Positions 1 to 6,775 of a stretch of DNA of 64,000 nucleotides are shown piece by piece (the first letter of the stretch is position 1; every line of letters starts with the position of its first letter). A program made the position numbers and the translations under genes. The stretch lies in the NCBI GenBank assembly GCA_963713695.1, contig CAVQMU010000002.1, positions 620,001 through 684,000 of the forward strand. Direction: 5' to 3'. This DNA is from Rhodoblastus sp963713695. GTDB lineage: Bacteria > Pseudomonadota > Alphaproteobacteria > Rhizobiales > Beijerinckiaceae. The notes under the pieces were generated by a model. That model saw nothing but the letters and a program-made list of their open reading frames with translations, was not told the origin of the DNA and ran no database searches.

Positions 1-483
1 CGCGGGACTGCTGCGGATGTCGAATTCTCCGGTTATGCTGGCATATTTTCCCGTACCGCCCTTCCAGGAGCCTTTATAAAGAACTCCGCCGCCCATCGGC
101 TGGGGCGAAGCCGAAGCAAAACTTTCGTAGACGGTATCACCGTCCTTGTCGGTGTACGTGCAATTGCCGTGTCCTTCGATCATTTTAGCAGCTTTGTCGA
201 TCGTTAATATGATCGCACAGCGGCCCGGGGCGCGATGAAGCAAGCCGGTTTCAGAAACGTTGAACGCCATCATAAATGGGGTGATGGCGACGACATCCTT
301 GGTGTCGTTGAGAGCGACCGGCTTGGCGGCAGGAACGCTTGTGGCGGAATAAATAATCTTGAATTGACCTGTTTGGGGTAGATCTTCGGCGATAGCCGAG
401 GTGTTGGCGGCTGCAGCTTCGAAAAGGAGCGCGACAACTGTAGCGAGTTGGTTGAAAGTGCAGAATTTGTGCATCGTGAACAT
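1..483 (-). CDS. Secreted protein of unknown function (3' end outside window)
   Basis: The reading frame is open from an ATG at 483 to the window edge, at least 161 residues, so the C-terminus is missing. A strong Shine-Dalgarno (aggaggg, 4 nt before the ATG) fixes the start. The N-terminus has a basic MHK start followed by a hydrophobic Ala/Leu stretch, consistent with export. The rest contains several Tyr/Gly segments including GTGKYASITGEF, a pattern often seen in periplasmic proteins of unknown function. It is transcribed divergently from the Crp/Fnr regulator, and a near-perfect CRP palindrome lies about 138 nt upstream. I do not recognise a family; the coding call itself is firm. Confidence 0.75.
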   Translation of the reverse strand, partial: MFTMHKFCTFNQLATVVALLFEAAAANTSAIAEDLPQTGQFKIIYSATSVPAAKPVALNDTKDVVAITPFMMAFNVSETGLLHRAPGRCAIILTIDKAAKMIEGHGNCTYTDKDGDTVYESFASASPQPMGGGVLYKGSWKGGTGKYASITGEFDIRSSPA

Positions 484-1064
484 TTTACCCTCCTATTGAA
501 CACTTGTCGCTCTCTCTGAGAACGGCTCCGACAAATTTCTAAGGTCGATGCATGCGCGTCCACTGTGCCGAACGTCGGCGGCGACATTACTACAACAAAG
601 ATGTTCTTCGCCCTGTGATAGGCGTCACTGGACTCTCTATGTTTGACAGAATGTGTGCGTCGCCAACAAATAGAGCGCTGAAACAGCATCGCGTATATTA
701 TTCGCGATTTAACCGCCAAGGACGGCATGCGCCGCTTCTTGCCAAAACAGGCTTCGTCGGTTATTTCTCAAGCATTCAACGAGGGGGTTGGCGGGCGGAA
801 GGCGCAGAAGCCATGTCTGGCGCGTGCACAACCGAACGATCAGTCGGCAGATCACAACCGATTATTGAGAACACGATTATTCTCGTCCATATTCTACGGC
901 GCGTCTTCCTTGAATTTCGGCAGCGGGTGACGCGACGATGCGAGTGTGGTTTCCTCACAGTCGATTTCGGCGCCGCGGCGCCATCTAAACTCATGCTTGG
1001 TTACAGCCGGCGTTACCGATTTGACGTTTTGAATGTTCGCATTCATCGCTATCGGAGATAGTCA
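484..1064. other. Divergent intergenic region
   Basis: These 581 bp separate the secreted-protein gene on the minus strand from the Crp/Fnr regulator. Open frames here are Arg-rich and lack family character, so I do not call a gene. The region holds a CRP-like palindrome at 614-629 and probably the promoters of both flanking genes. A possible -35 (ttgacg) lies at 1020-1025, just before the regulator. Confidence 0.5.
614..629. promoter_or_regulatory. CRP/FNR-type operator, 9 of 10 consensus bases
   Basis: The sequence TGTGA-N6-TCACT matches the Crp consensus TGTGA-N6-TCACA at all but the last base. It lies about 138 nt upstream of the secreted-protein ATG at 483 and about 440 nt upstream of the Crp/Fnr gene. 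The likely ligand is the regulator encoded at 1065-1775; this is an inference from the motif and proximity. Confidence 0.5.
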
Positions 1065-1775
1065 ATGCGCGCGCCCATACCTCAGGCGTCAAGCCCAGAT
1101 CACCGCATTCTAGACCAATGCTTGTTCCTTCGCGCCCTCGACGAAGTCTCTCGCAAAGAGTTATTGGCGCACGCCATTCGCAGAAAATTTCAGCCCGGCG
1201 ATGTCATCTTTCGGTTTGGCTCGCCCGGCCATTGCATGATGATCGTCGCGCAGGGAACTGTCCGAATTAGTCTCACTGAGTCTGGCGGGCGGTCGATTAT
1301 TCTCACAGACATTCAATGCGGCGGCATACTGGGAGAAGTCGCAATATTTGACGGCAAAGAACGCTCCGCTGATGCAACCGCCCAGACGTGTTGCGAGCTT
1401 CTGGTTTTCGAACGCCGCGACGTGCTTGCATTTCTTGAACGCCATCCTGCGGCATGCCTGAGAATTCTGGAGCTTTTGTGCACACGATTACGTGGCGCCA
1501 ATCAACGCGTGTTGGACGTCGGCTTTCTGGATATTTCGGAGCGTCTGGCGAAAATACTTTTGTTGCGATCGAGTGAACGTCGCGCGACGAAAAGCGCTTC
1601 GCCGGCGAAGATCGCGGATAGCCAAAATGATTTGGCCGCAATGGTCGGCTGCAGCCGCGAAGCAGTGAATCGTTGCCTTCGTCAAATGCAAAGGCGCGGA
1701 ATTTTGGCGCTTCAAGATGGGTGGATTATAATTTTACAACCTGAGGCGCTCCAGTCCATCATCGATATCGCCTGA
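1065..1775 (+). CDS. Crp/Fnr family transcriptional regulator
   Basis: This 236-aa protein has the usual Crp/Fnr layout. An N-terminal cyclic-nucleotide-binding-type beta roll spans about residues 20-135, with GDVIFRFGSPG and GGILGEVAIFDG. A dimerisation helix follows, and a C-terminal winged helix spans about 185-228. The recognition helix reads CSREAVNRCLRQ, keeping the R-E-x-x-x-R spacing by which E. coli CRP reads TGTGA. There are no FNR-type iron-sulfur cysteines near the N-terminus. The start is the ATG at 1065 with GGAG just upstream. It is flanked by two small secreted-protein genes, each with a CRP-like site. The effector is not predictable from sequence. Confidence 0.9.
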   Translation: MRAPIPQASSPDHRILDQCLFLRALDEVSRKELLAHAIRRKFQPGDVIFRFGSPGHCMMIVAQGTVRISLTESGGRSIILTDIQCGGILGEVAIFDGKERSADATAQTCCELLVFERRDVLAFLERHPAACLRILELLCTRLRGANQRVLDVGFLDISERLAKILLLRSSERRATKSASPAKIADSQNDLAAMVGCSREAVNRCLRQMQRRGILALQDGWIIILQPEALQSIIDIA

Positions 1776-2120
1776 TCGCGCCATCGGCCGTTGAGCCGAT
1801 GTAAGTGCTTTCTTGAAAACAATTATCAAAATCTGGACTGATGAGGTGGAGACCCCGGGTTTGCCGGAGGCCGTTTTTGTTCAATAACGCCGCCCTGTCA
1901 GATGCTTCAACACGTGTGAGAAGGCATCCACCAGAACGCTGATTTTGCATCGGTGCATCAATGCGTAACGCCAAAACGTGAGAGGGCGTTGTTGAACGCG
2001 TATTCGCAGCTGTGACGGGCATCACAAGTAATTTTCCAAAGCTAGGGCAGCATTGCATCTGTCGGCGTCGGGGCTCCATGAACAGGGGGCCGGATCGCCG
2101 GCCAGAGAAGGAGACCGGAC
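1776..2120. other. Intergenic region with CRP-type operator
   Basis: These 345 bp hold no convincing gene. The notable content is the perfect CRP palindrome at 2011-2026 and, at 2105-2118, the purine-rich ribosome-binding site of the next gene. Confidence 0.5.
2011..2026. promoter_or_regulatory. Perfect CRP-type operator
   Basis: TGTGA-cgggca-TCACA is an exact match to the symmetric Crp consensus. It is centred about 102 nt upstream of the small secreted-protein ATG at 2121 and about 240 nt downstream of the Crp/Fnr gene. A ten-base match is expected by chance about 0.06 times in 64 kb, so a functional site is likely. The distance suits activation from an upstream (class I) position. Confidence 0.6.
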
Positions 2121-2342
2121 ATGAAGAAAATTGTCTCGACCTTGATCGTCTCTTTGGCGGCGCTTGGCGCTCTGGCCGCCGCGCCCGCCAAATCGGACCC
2201 GCTATACAACGTCCACGCGTGGACCGCAGAGTCGCCTCTGCCCAGCGGCGAAAAAGTATACGGATTCGACGTTCAGAAGGGCTGCTATAACGGCGTCACG
2301 GCAATCCAGGGGCAGTTGAGCCGCGCCCATATCTGCTATTGA
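2121..2342 (+). CDS. Small secreted protein, 73 aa
   Basis: The protein begins MKKIVSTLIVSLAALGALAAAPAKS, a textbook signal peptide with cleavage probable near residue 24. That leaves a mature peptide of about 49 residues with two cysteines (KGCYNG and the C-terminal HICY) that could form a disulfide. The ATG is preceded by agaaggaga at ideal spacing. A perfect CRP palindrome lies about 100 nt upstream, so the neighbouring Crp/Fnr regulator may control it. I do not recognise the mature sequence. Confidence 0.7.
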   Translation: MKKIVSTLIVSLAALGALAAAPAKSDPLYNVHAWTAESPLPSGEKVYGFDVQKGCYNGVTAIQGQLSRAHICY

Positions 2343-2659
2343 CGCGTTCGCGAAGAATTGAGCGCTTTTCGACAGCGATAAACGATGCTCCAGCTTCGCC
2401 ATAGGAAAAACTGAACGCCGGCTCGGCTGGAAACCGGATCGGCTGTCCCTCATCGTCGTCCAGCAGGAGACGCGGCCGGTCGACGCCGCCGGCCGCGTCG
2501 TGATTGCGGAAGTCAGCAAGACGACGAACGTCAGCGCCGGCCGGCTCGCCTGGATGGATGGCGCGGATGTCGTGTTGAGCCAGGTCGTTGAACTCGACAA
2601 GGGCAACGGGACAGCACATGGCGCGGGCGCACGAGTCGAGGACGGCGCGTCGATGCCGT

Positions 2660-2705
2660 TTCTTGGCATCCAGCAAGTCGACTTCTTGGCATCCAGCAAG
2701 TCGAC
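2660..2705. repeat. 23-bp perfect tandem duplication
   Basis: The unit starting ttcttggcatccagc occurs at 2660-2682 and again at 2683-2705 with no mismatch. It sits exactly at the border between unrecognised sequence and the IS481-like tail, so it may mark a recombination junction. Confidence 0.8.
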
Positions 2706-2815
2706 GAGGGCTCGTCAGCTTTATGAGCTACGATCTCGGCTTCGTCGATCTGGAGCAGAAAACTTTGCAGACCCTCGACAACCCGTTCGGCGCGAGGTTG
2801 TCACCTATGTCTTAG
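2706..2815 (+). pseudogene. Possible C-terminal remnant of an IS481-type transposase
   Basis: One frame reads LVSFMSYDLGFVDLEQ, then KTLQTLDNPFGARLSPMS and a stop at 2813-2815. Segments of the form 'YDLGyiDle...LdNPFGprLspMS' are what I remember from the C-terminal ends of IS481-family transposases. The upstream catalytic part is absent, so at most a fragment remains. The call rests on memory of a short motif and is tentative. Confidence 0.35.
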
Positions 2816-2860
2816 GTACGTTCTGTCAGCGATGTGTCCGGTATGGACACACAAGATAGA

Positions 2861-2874
2861 TGGCGGAGAGGGAG
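2861..2874. repeat. Left attachment site (attL-type direct repeat)
   Basis: These 14 bases are identical to the 3' terminal part of tRNA-Ser at 9722-9735, in the same orientation. Duplication of a tRNA 3' end at the far border is the hallmark of tyrosine-recombinase integration. Confidence 0.75.
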
Positions 2875-2995
2875 TCCGCGAAACCATAGTCCACGGCGTG
2901 TTTCTGGCGTTCTCTAAGTCGAGCCAAAATCAGGCATTGTAGAGCTTTTGTGTCTTCCGTTGTCCACGAATATCCACTACAATCCACGTCAGAAA

Positions 2996-3015
2996 GTGGG
3001 GCCGTAAGTGGGGCC
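2996..3015 (+). repeat. Paired gtggggcc motifs near the left end
   Basis: Two gtggggcc copies at 2996-3003 and 3008-3015 are separated by gtaa. A near-identical pair occurs at 9649-9668 near the right end. Position just inside each attachment site suggests integrase arm-binding sites; this is an inference. Confidence 0.45.
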
Positions 3016-3327
3016 ACTAGATCAGGTGAACGGATGACAAGGGCGCGCAACAAACTCTCGGCTCGCAAGGTCGCAACCCTCAGCGACACAGGACGCCATG
3101 GTGACGGCGGAGGGTTGTATCTGGTGATTGACACGACAGGGGAGACGTATCGGAGGCGTTGGCTCTACCTGTTCACCTTGAACGGCAAGCGGCGTGAGAT
3201 GGGCCTTGGCGGCTTCCCTGAGGTTTCTCTGGCGGACGCTCGCAAGGCGAGGGACGTGGCTGAACAGAGCGTCAGGGGCGGGGTTGATCCCATTGACGCG
3301 AGAGAGGCTTCCAAGCGAGCCTCAGAG

Positions 3328-3335
3328 GGTAAGCA
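3328..3335 (+). repeat. IS target-site duplication, left copy
   Basis: The octamer ggtaagca here is repeated at 4739-4746, directly outside the two IS ends. Eight bp is a normal duplication length for IS256-family elements. Confidence 0.8.
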
Positions 3336-4738
3336 GATCACGTCCGTCAAGCTGGTGGAAATTTTGGGGCGGTCACCTTGCCTCCTCAGGCTGCGATTTT
3401 CGGGATTGGCGTGGGTTGTTCGGCGAGTCCGGTCATGGTCTCCAGGCTCATGTAGCGATGCTGCAATTGCCACTCGTCGTTTTGTTCGAGCAGGATCGCG
3501 CCAACGAGGCGCCTGATTGACGGCTCGTTGGGAAAGATGCCGACGACATCGGCGCGGCGCTTGACCTCCTTGTTCAATCTCTCGATCGGGTTGGTCGAAT
3601 GCAGTTTTGGCCAATGGGCGCGGGGGAAGGCCATGAAGGCGAGCACGTCGGCCTCGGCGTCGTCCATCAAAGCAGCGAGTTTGCCAAAACGCTTGCGCAA
3701 CTGGTCGGCGACGTGGCGCCATGTCTGCGAGGCGGCGGCTTGATTGTCCTGAGCGAAAACCGAGCGGATCGCAGCCGAGACCATGGAATGCTCCGCCTTC
3801 GACACGTGGGCGAGCGCGTTGCGCATGAAGTGGACGCGACAGCGCTGCCAGCTTGCCTTGAATACCTGCGAGATCGCCGCTTTCAGGCCTTCGTGGGCAT
3901 CGGAAATCACCAGTTGCACGCCCTTGAGCCCGCGCTTTTCCAGCGAACGCAGGAAATCGAGCCAGAACACAGCAGCTTCCGAGGGGCCCAGGCCCAGGCC
4001 CAAAATCTCGCGCTTGCCTTCGGTGTTGACGGCCGTAGCGATTATTGCCGCGACCGAAACGATGCGGCCGTTCTCGCGCACTTTCAGATAGGTGGCGTCG
4101 AGCCACAGATAGGGCCAGTCGCCTTCGATCCGCCGGTCGAGGAAGGAGTTCACCCGTTCGTCGATGTCCTGGCAGAGTTTGGACACCTGGCTTTTCGAAA
4201 TGCCTGACATGCCCATCGCCTGAACGAGGTCATCGACCTTGCGCGTCGAAACGCCTTGAATCCAGGCCTCCTGCACGACGGCGACCAACGCCCGCTCGGC
4301 GGTCTTGCGCGGCTCCAGGAAGGCCGGAAAATAGCTGCCCTGGCGCAGCTTCGGGATTTTGAGATCGAGCGTGCCGAGCCGCGTCTCCAGATTGCGCTCG
4401 CGAAAACCGTTGCGCTGGGTCGTGCGCGCCTCGTTGCGCTCGTAGCGGCCCGCGCCAACGAGGTTTTCGACGTCATACTCCATCAGTCGCTGCAAAACCG
4501 CTTCGGCGAGTTCCTTCAAAAGGTCGCCGCCGCCGCGCTCGCGAATGGAATTGAAAAATGCCATTGTGTCATCGGTCATCGTGTTGTCTCCGGTAGGGGT
4601 CAAGTCTCGCAACTCGACTATAAACCGAAGAGGACGCGGTGACCGCCCCCAGCCGACGGGCCGGCCGGCTCCGCAATACGCGGAGCTCCGCCCGCCGGCC
4701 CTTCTCAGAAAATTTCCACCACCTCAGTGGACGCTACC
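3336..4738 (-). mobile_element. IS256-family insertion sequence, 1403 bp
   Basis: The ends form imperfect 30-bp inverted repeats (22 of 30 identical). The left end is at 3336-3365 and the right end at 4709-4738; both share cgtcc near the tip and an inner ggtggaaatttt. The element carries one transposase gene on the minus strand, has normal IS256 length, and is flanked by the 8-bp direct repeat ggtaagca. The insertion is clean, and the interrupted integrase frame can be restored exactly, so it was probably recent. Confidence 0.88.
3386..4579 (-). CDS. IS256-family (mutator-type) transposase
   Basis: The 397-aa product is a DDE transposase of the IS256/MULE family. Recognisable parts are the N-terminal YERNEARTTQRNGFRER segment, the first catalytic Asp in YLWLDATYLKVREN, the second in LVISDAHEGLK, the CRVHFMRNAL stretch, and the C-terminal Glu in STNPIERLNKEVKRR. 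All key catalytic positions look intact, so the protein should be active. The start is the ATG at 4579, with GGAG 8 nt upstream, giving MTDDTMAFF. Length is typical for the family. It lies antisense to the integrase it interrupts. Confidence 0.93.
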   Translation of the reverse strand: MTDDTMAFFNSIRERGGGDLLKELAEAVLQRLMEYDVENLVGAGRYERNEARTTQRNGFRERNLETRLGTLDLKIPKLRQGSYFPAFLEPRKTAERALVAVVQEAWIQGVSTRKVDDLVQAMGMSGISKSQVSKLCQDIDERVNSFLDRRIEGDWPYLWLDATYLKVRENGRIVSVAAIIATAVNTEGKREILGLGLGPSEAAVFWLDFLRSLEKRGLKGVQLVISDAHEGLKAAISQVFKASWQRCRVHFMRNALAHVSKAEHSMVSAAIRSVFAQDNQAAASQTWRHVADQLRKRFGKLAALMDDAEADVLAFMAFPRAHWPKLHSTNPIERLNKEVKRRADVVGIFPNEPSIRRLVGAILLEQNDEWQLQHRYMSLETMTGLAEQPTPIPKIAA

Positions 4739-4746
4739 GGTAAGCA
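4739..4746 (+). repeat. IS target-site duplication, right copy
   Basis: ggtaagca, identical to 3328-3335, immediately follows the right IS end. Confidence 0.8.
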
Positions 4747-5671
4747 GACGTTCGGGCAGGTCGCTGACGCCCTGGTAGAAGCCAAGCAGGCCGAATGGCG
4801 CAACGCGAAGCACAAGGCGCAATGGAAGATGACGCTGGAGGTCTACGCGGCGTCCCTTCGTTCGCGACCTGTTGACGAAATCGACACGGAAGCAGTGCTG
4901 AACGTCTTGCAACCGATTTGGCACGAAAAGCCGGAGACTGCTTCGCGGCTCAGAGGGCGGATTGAGAACGTCATTGACGCTGCAAGGGCGCGCGGATTCA
5001 TCCCGCAGAATGAAGCCAACCCGGCGCGCTGGCGTGGCCACTTGGACAAGCTGTTGGCGAAGCGCATGAAGCTGACGCGCGGTCATCATGCGGCGATGGC
5101 CTACGACGACGTTCCAGCCTTCATGAGTCGTCTGAAGGAGCGCGAGGCGATGGCGGCGCTTTGCCTTGAGTTCGTGATTTTGACAGCCTGCCGAAGTGAC
5201 GAGGCGCTCAGCGCCAAATGGGCGGAGGTCGATCTTGATAAGAAGCTCTGGACGGTCCCGGCTGAGCGCATGAAGGCAGCTAGGGAACACCGCGTCCCCC
5301 TTGCGCCTCGTGCTGTCGAGATGTTGGAGAAGCTCGCGAAGAGCAAGACAAGCGAGTTCGTGTTTGCCGGCCATAAGGAAAACAGGCCGCTCTCAGGCAT
5401 GGCAATGAACATGATGTTGCGCCGCCTGAAGGTGGACAAGGTGACGGTTCACGGGTTCCGCTCTTCGTTCCGCGACTGGGCAGGCAACGAGACACACTTC
5501 CCCCGCGAACTTGCTGAGGCGGCGCTGGCTCACGTCATAGGCGACAAGGCGGAACAGGCTTACAGGCGCTCGGATGCGCTGGAGAAGCGGCGCGCCTTAA
5601 TGGAGGCATGGGCGAACCATTGTGAGGGGACGCAGGGCGGAAACGTGGTCCAGTTGAGGGCGTGACGGGGG

Positions 5672-6055
5672 TCAGAACTTGTGCGTCTTGATCTTGCAAG
5701 GCACAAACACGTAATTCAAAGAAGATGCCCCAAAATGAGCTATTTCTTCGCCAGAAACCGAGTCCCTGTTGAATGTGTAGGTTATGTTGTCGCCATCGTG
5801 CCACTTGATGATTGATGGCGTTGCGGAGTTGAGGTTGTATGCATCGCCCTCAAGGAACGTAACTCTGTTGTTATCCAGATCGAAGGTGAATGTTACAGGT
5901 GCCTTCTCTTCAGGTTGTGATTGTACGGCCCGGCTTGGGTTGAAGGCAAATAGGGTACTCTTGCACGTAAGAGTTATTTCCTTAGCGAGCGCGCCTGAAG
6001 CCGATAGATTTGCTCCGACGCTCAGCGCCACCAAAAGTCCGACTCTCCGAAACAC
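5672..6055 (-). CDS. Secreted protein of unknown function in the element
   Basis: The 127-aa product starts at a GTG (6055) preceded by agggggaag. It opens with a signal peptide (VGLLVALSVGANLSASGALAKE), so the mature protein of about 100 residues should be periplasmic. Two cysteines (LTCKS and VPCKI) could pair. It converges with the integrase gene, with only 6 bp between their stops. No family was recognised; it may be cargo of the element. Codon use and start site support coding. Confidence 0.65.
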   Translation of the reverse strand: MFRRVGLLVALSVGANLSASGALAKEITLTCKSTLFAFNPSRAVQSQPEEKAPVTFTFDLDNNRVTFLEGDAYNLNSATPSIIKWHDGDNITYTFNRDSVSGEEIAHFGASSLNYVFVPCKIKTHKF

Positions 6056-6183
6056 CGCTTCCCCCTGTCCTCGATTGGATGGCCAAACGTAGGGCGTGAA
6101 GATTGACGGAAGCTTGCCGGACCTGAAGGGGAATAAGAAGGCTCATTCAATGGCTTGAGCCGGAAAAGGCCTCAATCTGCCCC

Positions 6184-6446
6184 GTTATGAGGAAGCGCCC
6201 GTGATGGAGCTGATTGGAAACGGGCGGACCTGAGGGCTTTTCATTACGATATAACAATGACTTGGTAGCCGAGAAGCATGGAATTTACGGACTTATGAGG
6301 AAGCCAACCAATTCCAGGCCGTTTGGATGCCTGAGGGGCCTCCCCAAAATTGGGGACACCCTCGGACTTCGAGGCGAATAGCCCTGCCAGTTCAGAAGCT
6401 TGCATGAAAAAAACCCGAAGTCTACGCACTTATGAGGGAACGCGCC
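6184..6446 (+). repeat. Three iteron-like repeats (core ttatgaggRa)
   Basis: Copies lie at 6184-6200, 6291-6308 and 6428-6446, all in the same orientation. The last, acttatgagggaacgcgcc, is identical over 19 bp to a fourth copy at 9169-9187. Direct repeats of this kind near a RepA-like ATPase gene are candidate initiator-binding sites. Confidence 0.55.
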
Positions 6447-6495
6447 TCTCGTTGCGCCCCTGAAATACCCCCCCCCAAATTCGCCCCTTCCACCC

Positions 6496-6519
6496 AGCCC
6501 CCTCAGTGGGGCTTTTCTT
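6496..6519 (+). terminator. Terminator-like hairpin before the replication genes
   Basis: A 6-bp stem AGCCCC/GGGGCT with a 6-nt loop is followed by ttttctt. It sits about 30 nt upstream of the next gene start, so it may act as an attenuator rather than as the end of an upstream gene. Confidence 0.5.
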
Positions 6520-6551
6520 GTTGTCAGTCTGTCATGAAAGGAAACACGACG

Positions 6552-6758
6552 ATGATGGTTACCATGAAATACCCAGAGCCGAGAGGCATCGAAGCGAACA
6601 CCGAGTTCTATGGCTTCTACGTGAGGGCTACGGGAGAGACCCGCCGCCTGTTGAGGGAAGCCCGTAGGAAGTTCGCAGAGCAACACGGCGCACCCCCAAG
6701 CAATTCGGTTCTGCTGAAGGAAATGGTCTGGCTCTACACGTCGCCTGAGCGTCCCTGA
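6552..6758 (+). CDS. Small conserved-looking protein upstream of the AAA ATPase
   Basis: A 68-aa product begins MMVTMKYPEPRGIEAN and ends KEMVWLYTSPERP. It has a helical Arg/Glu-rich middle (RRLLREARRKF) and no cysteines or membrane segment. The ATG at 6552 has aaaggaaa 7 nt upstream; upstream in-frame starts overlap the terminator-like hairpin and are less likely. The next gene begins 17 bp downstream, so the two are probably one operon. Shape and position would suit a copy-control or accessory replication protein, but I do not recognise it. Confidence 0.6.
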   Translation: MMVTMKYPEPRGIEANTEFYGFYVRATGETRRLLREARRKFAEQHGAPPSNSVLLKEMVWLYTSPERP

Positions 6759-6775
6759 TTAACGACGGAATACAC

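Larger units (their letters stand above)
2343..2860. other. Region left of the integrated element, no confident gene
   Basis: These 518 bp contain open frames on both strands but no recognisable domain or start. They hold a 23-bp tandem duplication (2660-2705) and a short stretch resembling the C-terminus of an IS481-type transposase (about 2706-2815). The area looks like a scar of earlier insertions next to the left attachment site. Confidence 0.45.
3034..5665 (+). pseudogene. P4-type tyrosine integrase, split by IS256-family insertion
   Basis: The 5' part (3034-3335) encodes the N-terminal arm-binding DUF4102-like domain (LSARKVATL, GGGLYLVID, GLGGFPEVSLADARK). The 3' part (4747-5665) encodes the core-binding domain (WRNAKHKAQWKMTLEVYA) and catalytic domain, with HGFRSSFRDW and a later AYRRSD tyrosine segment. 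Deleting the IS and one copy of its 8-bp target duplication joins codon GAG-GGT-AAG-CA to G-ACG in frame, giving EGKQTFGQVADAL and a complete 406-aa integrase. The ATG at 3034 follows caggtgaacgg. The gene starts about 160 bp inside the left attachment site. As it stands the protein is truncated and the element is probably immobile. Confidence 0.88.
6056..6551. other. Regulatory and possible replication-origin region of the element
   Basis: About 500 bp with no convincing gene. It contains three copies of an iteron-like motif with core ttatgaggRa, oligo-C and oligo-A tracts, and a terminator-like hairpin directly before the next gene. The layout resembles a Rep-binding origin upstream of a replication ATPase. 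Confidence 0.5.

Noticed and set aside
552..1061. A 169-aa plus-strand open frame upstream of the Crp/Fnr gene
   Set aside because: It is rich in Arg and lacks a ribosome-binding site or any domain character, and it covers the CRP-like site. It looks like chance open frame in a promoter region.
2296..2859. Overlapping open frames on both strands between the small secreted gene and attL
   Set aside because: Neither strand gives a recognisable family or a good start, and the 23-bp tandem repeat breaks the sequence. Coding in one direction cannot be excluded, but it is not supported.
3346..3365. IS256 ends placed at the inner ggtggaaatttt repeat, giving no target duplication
   Set aside because: Extending the inverted repeat outward to 3336 and 4738 gives 22/30 matching ends and an exact 8-bp duplication, and it restores the integrase frame, so the outer boundaries are correct.
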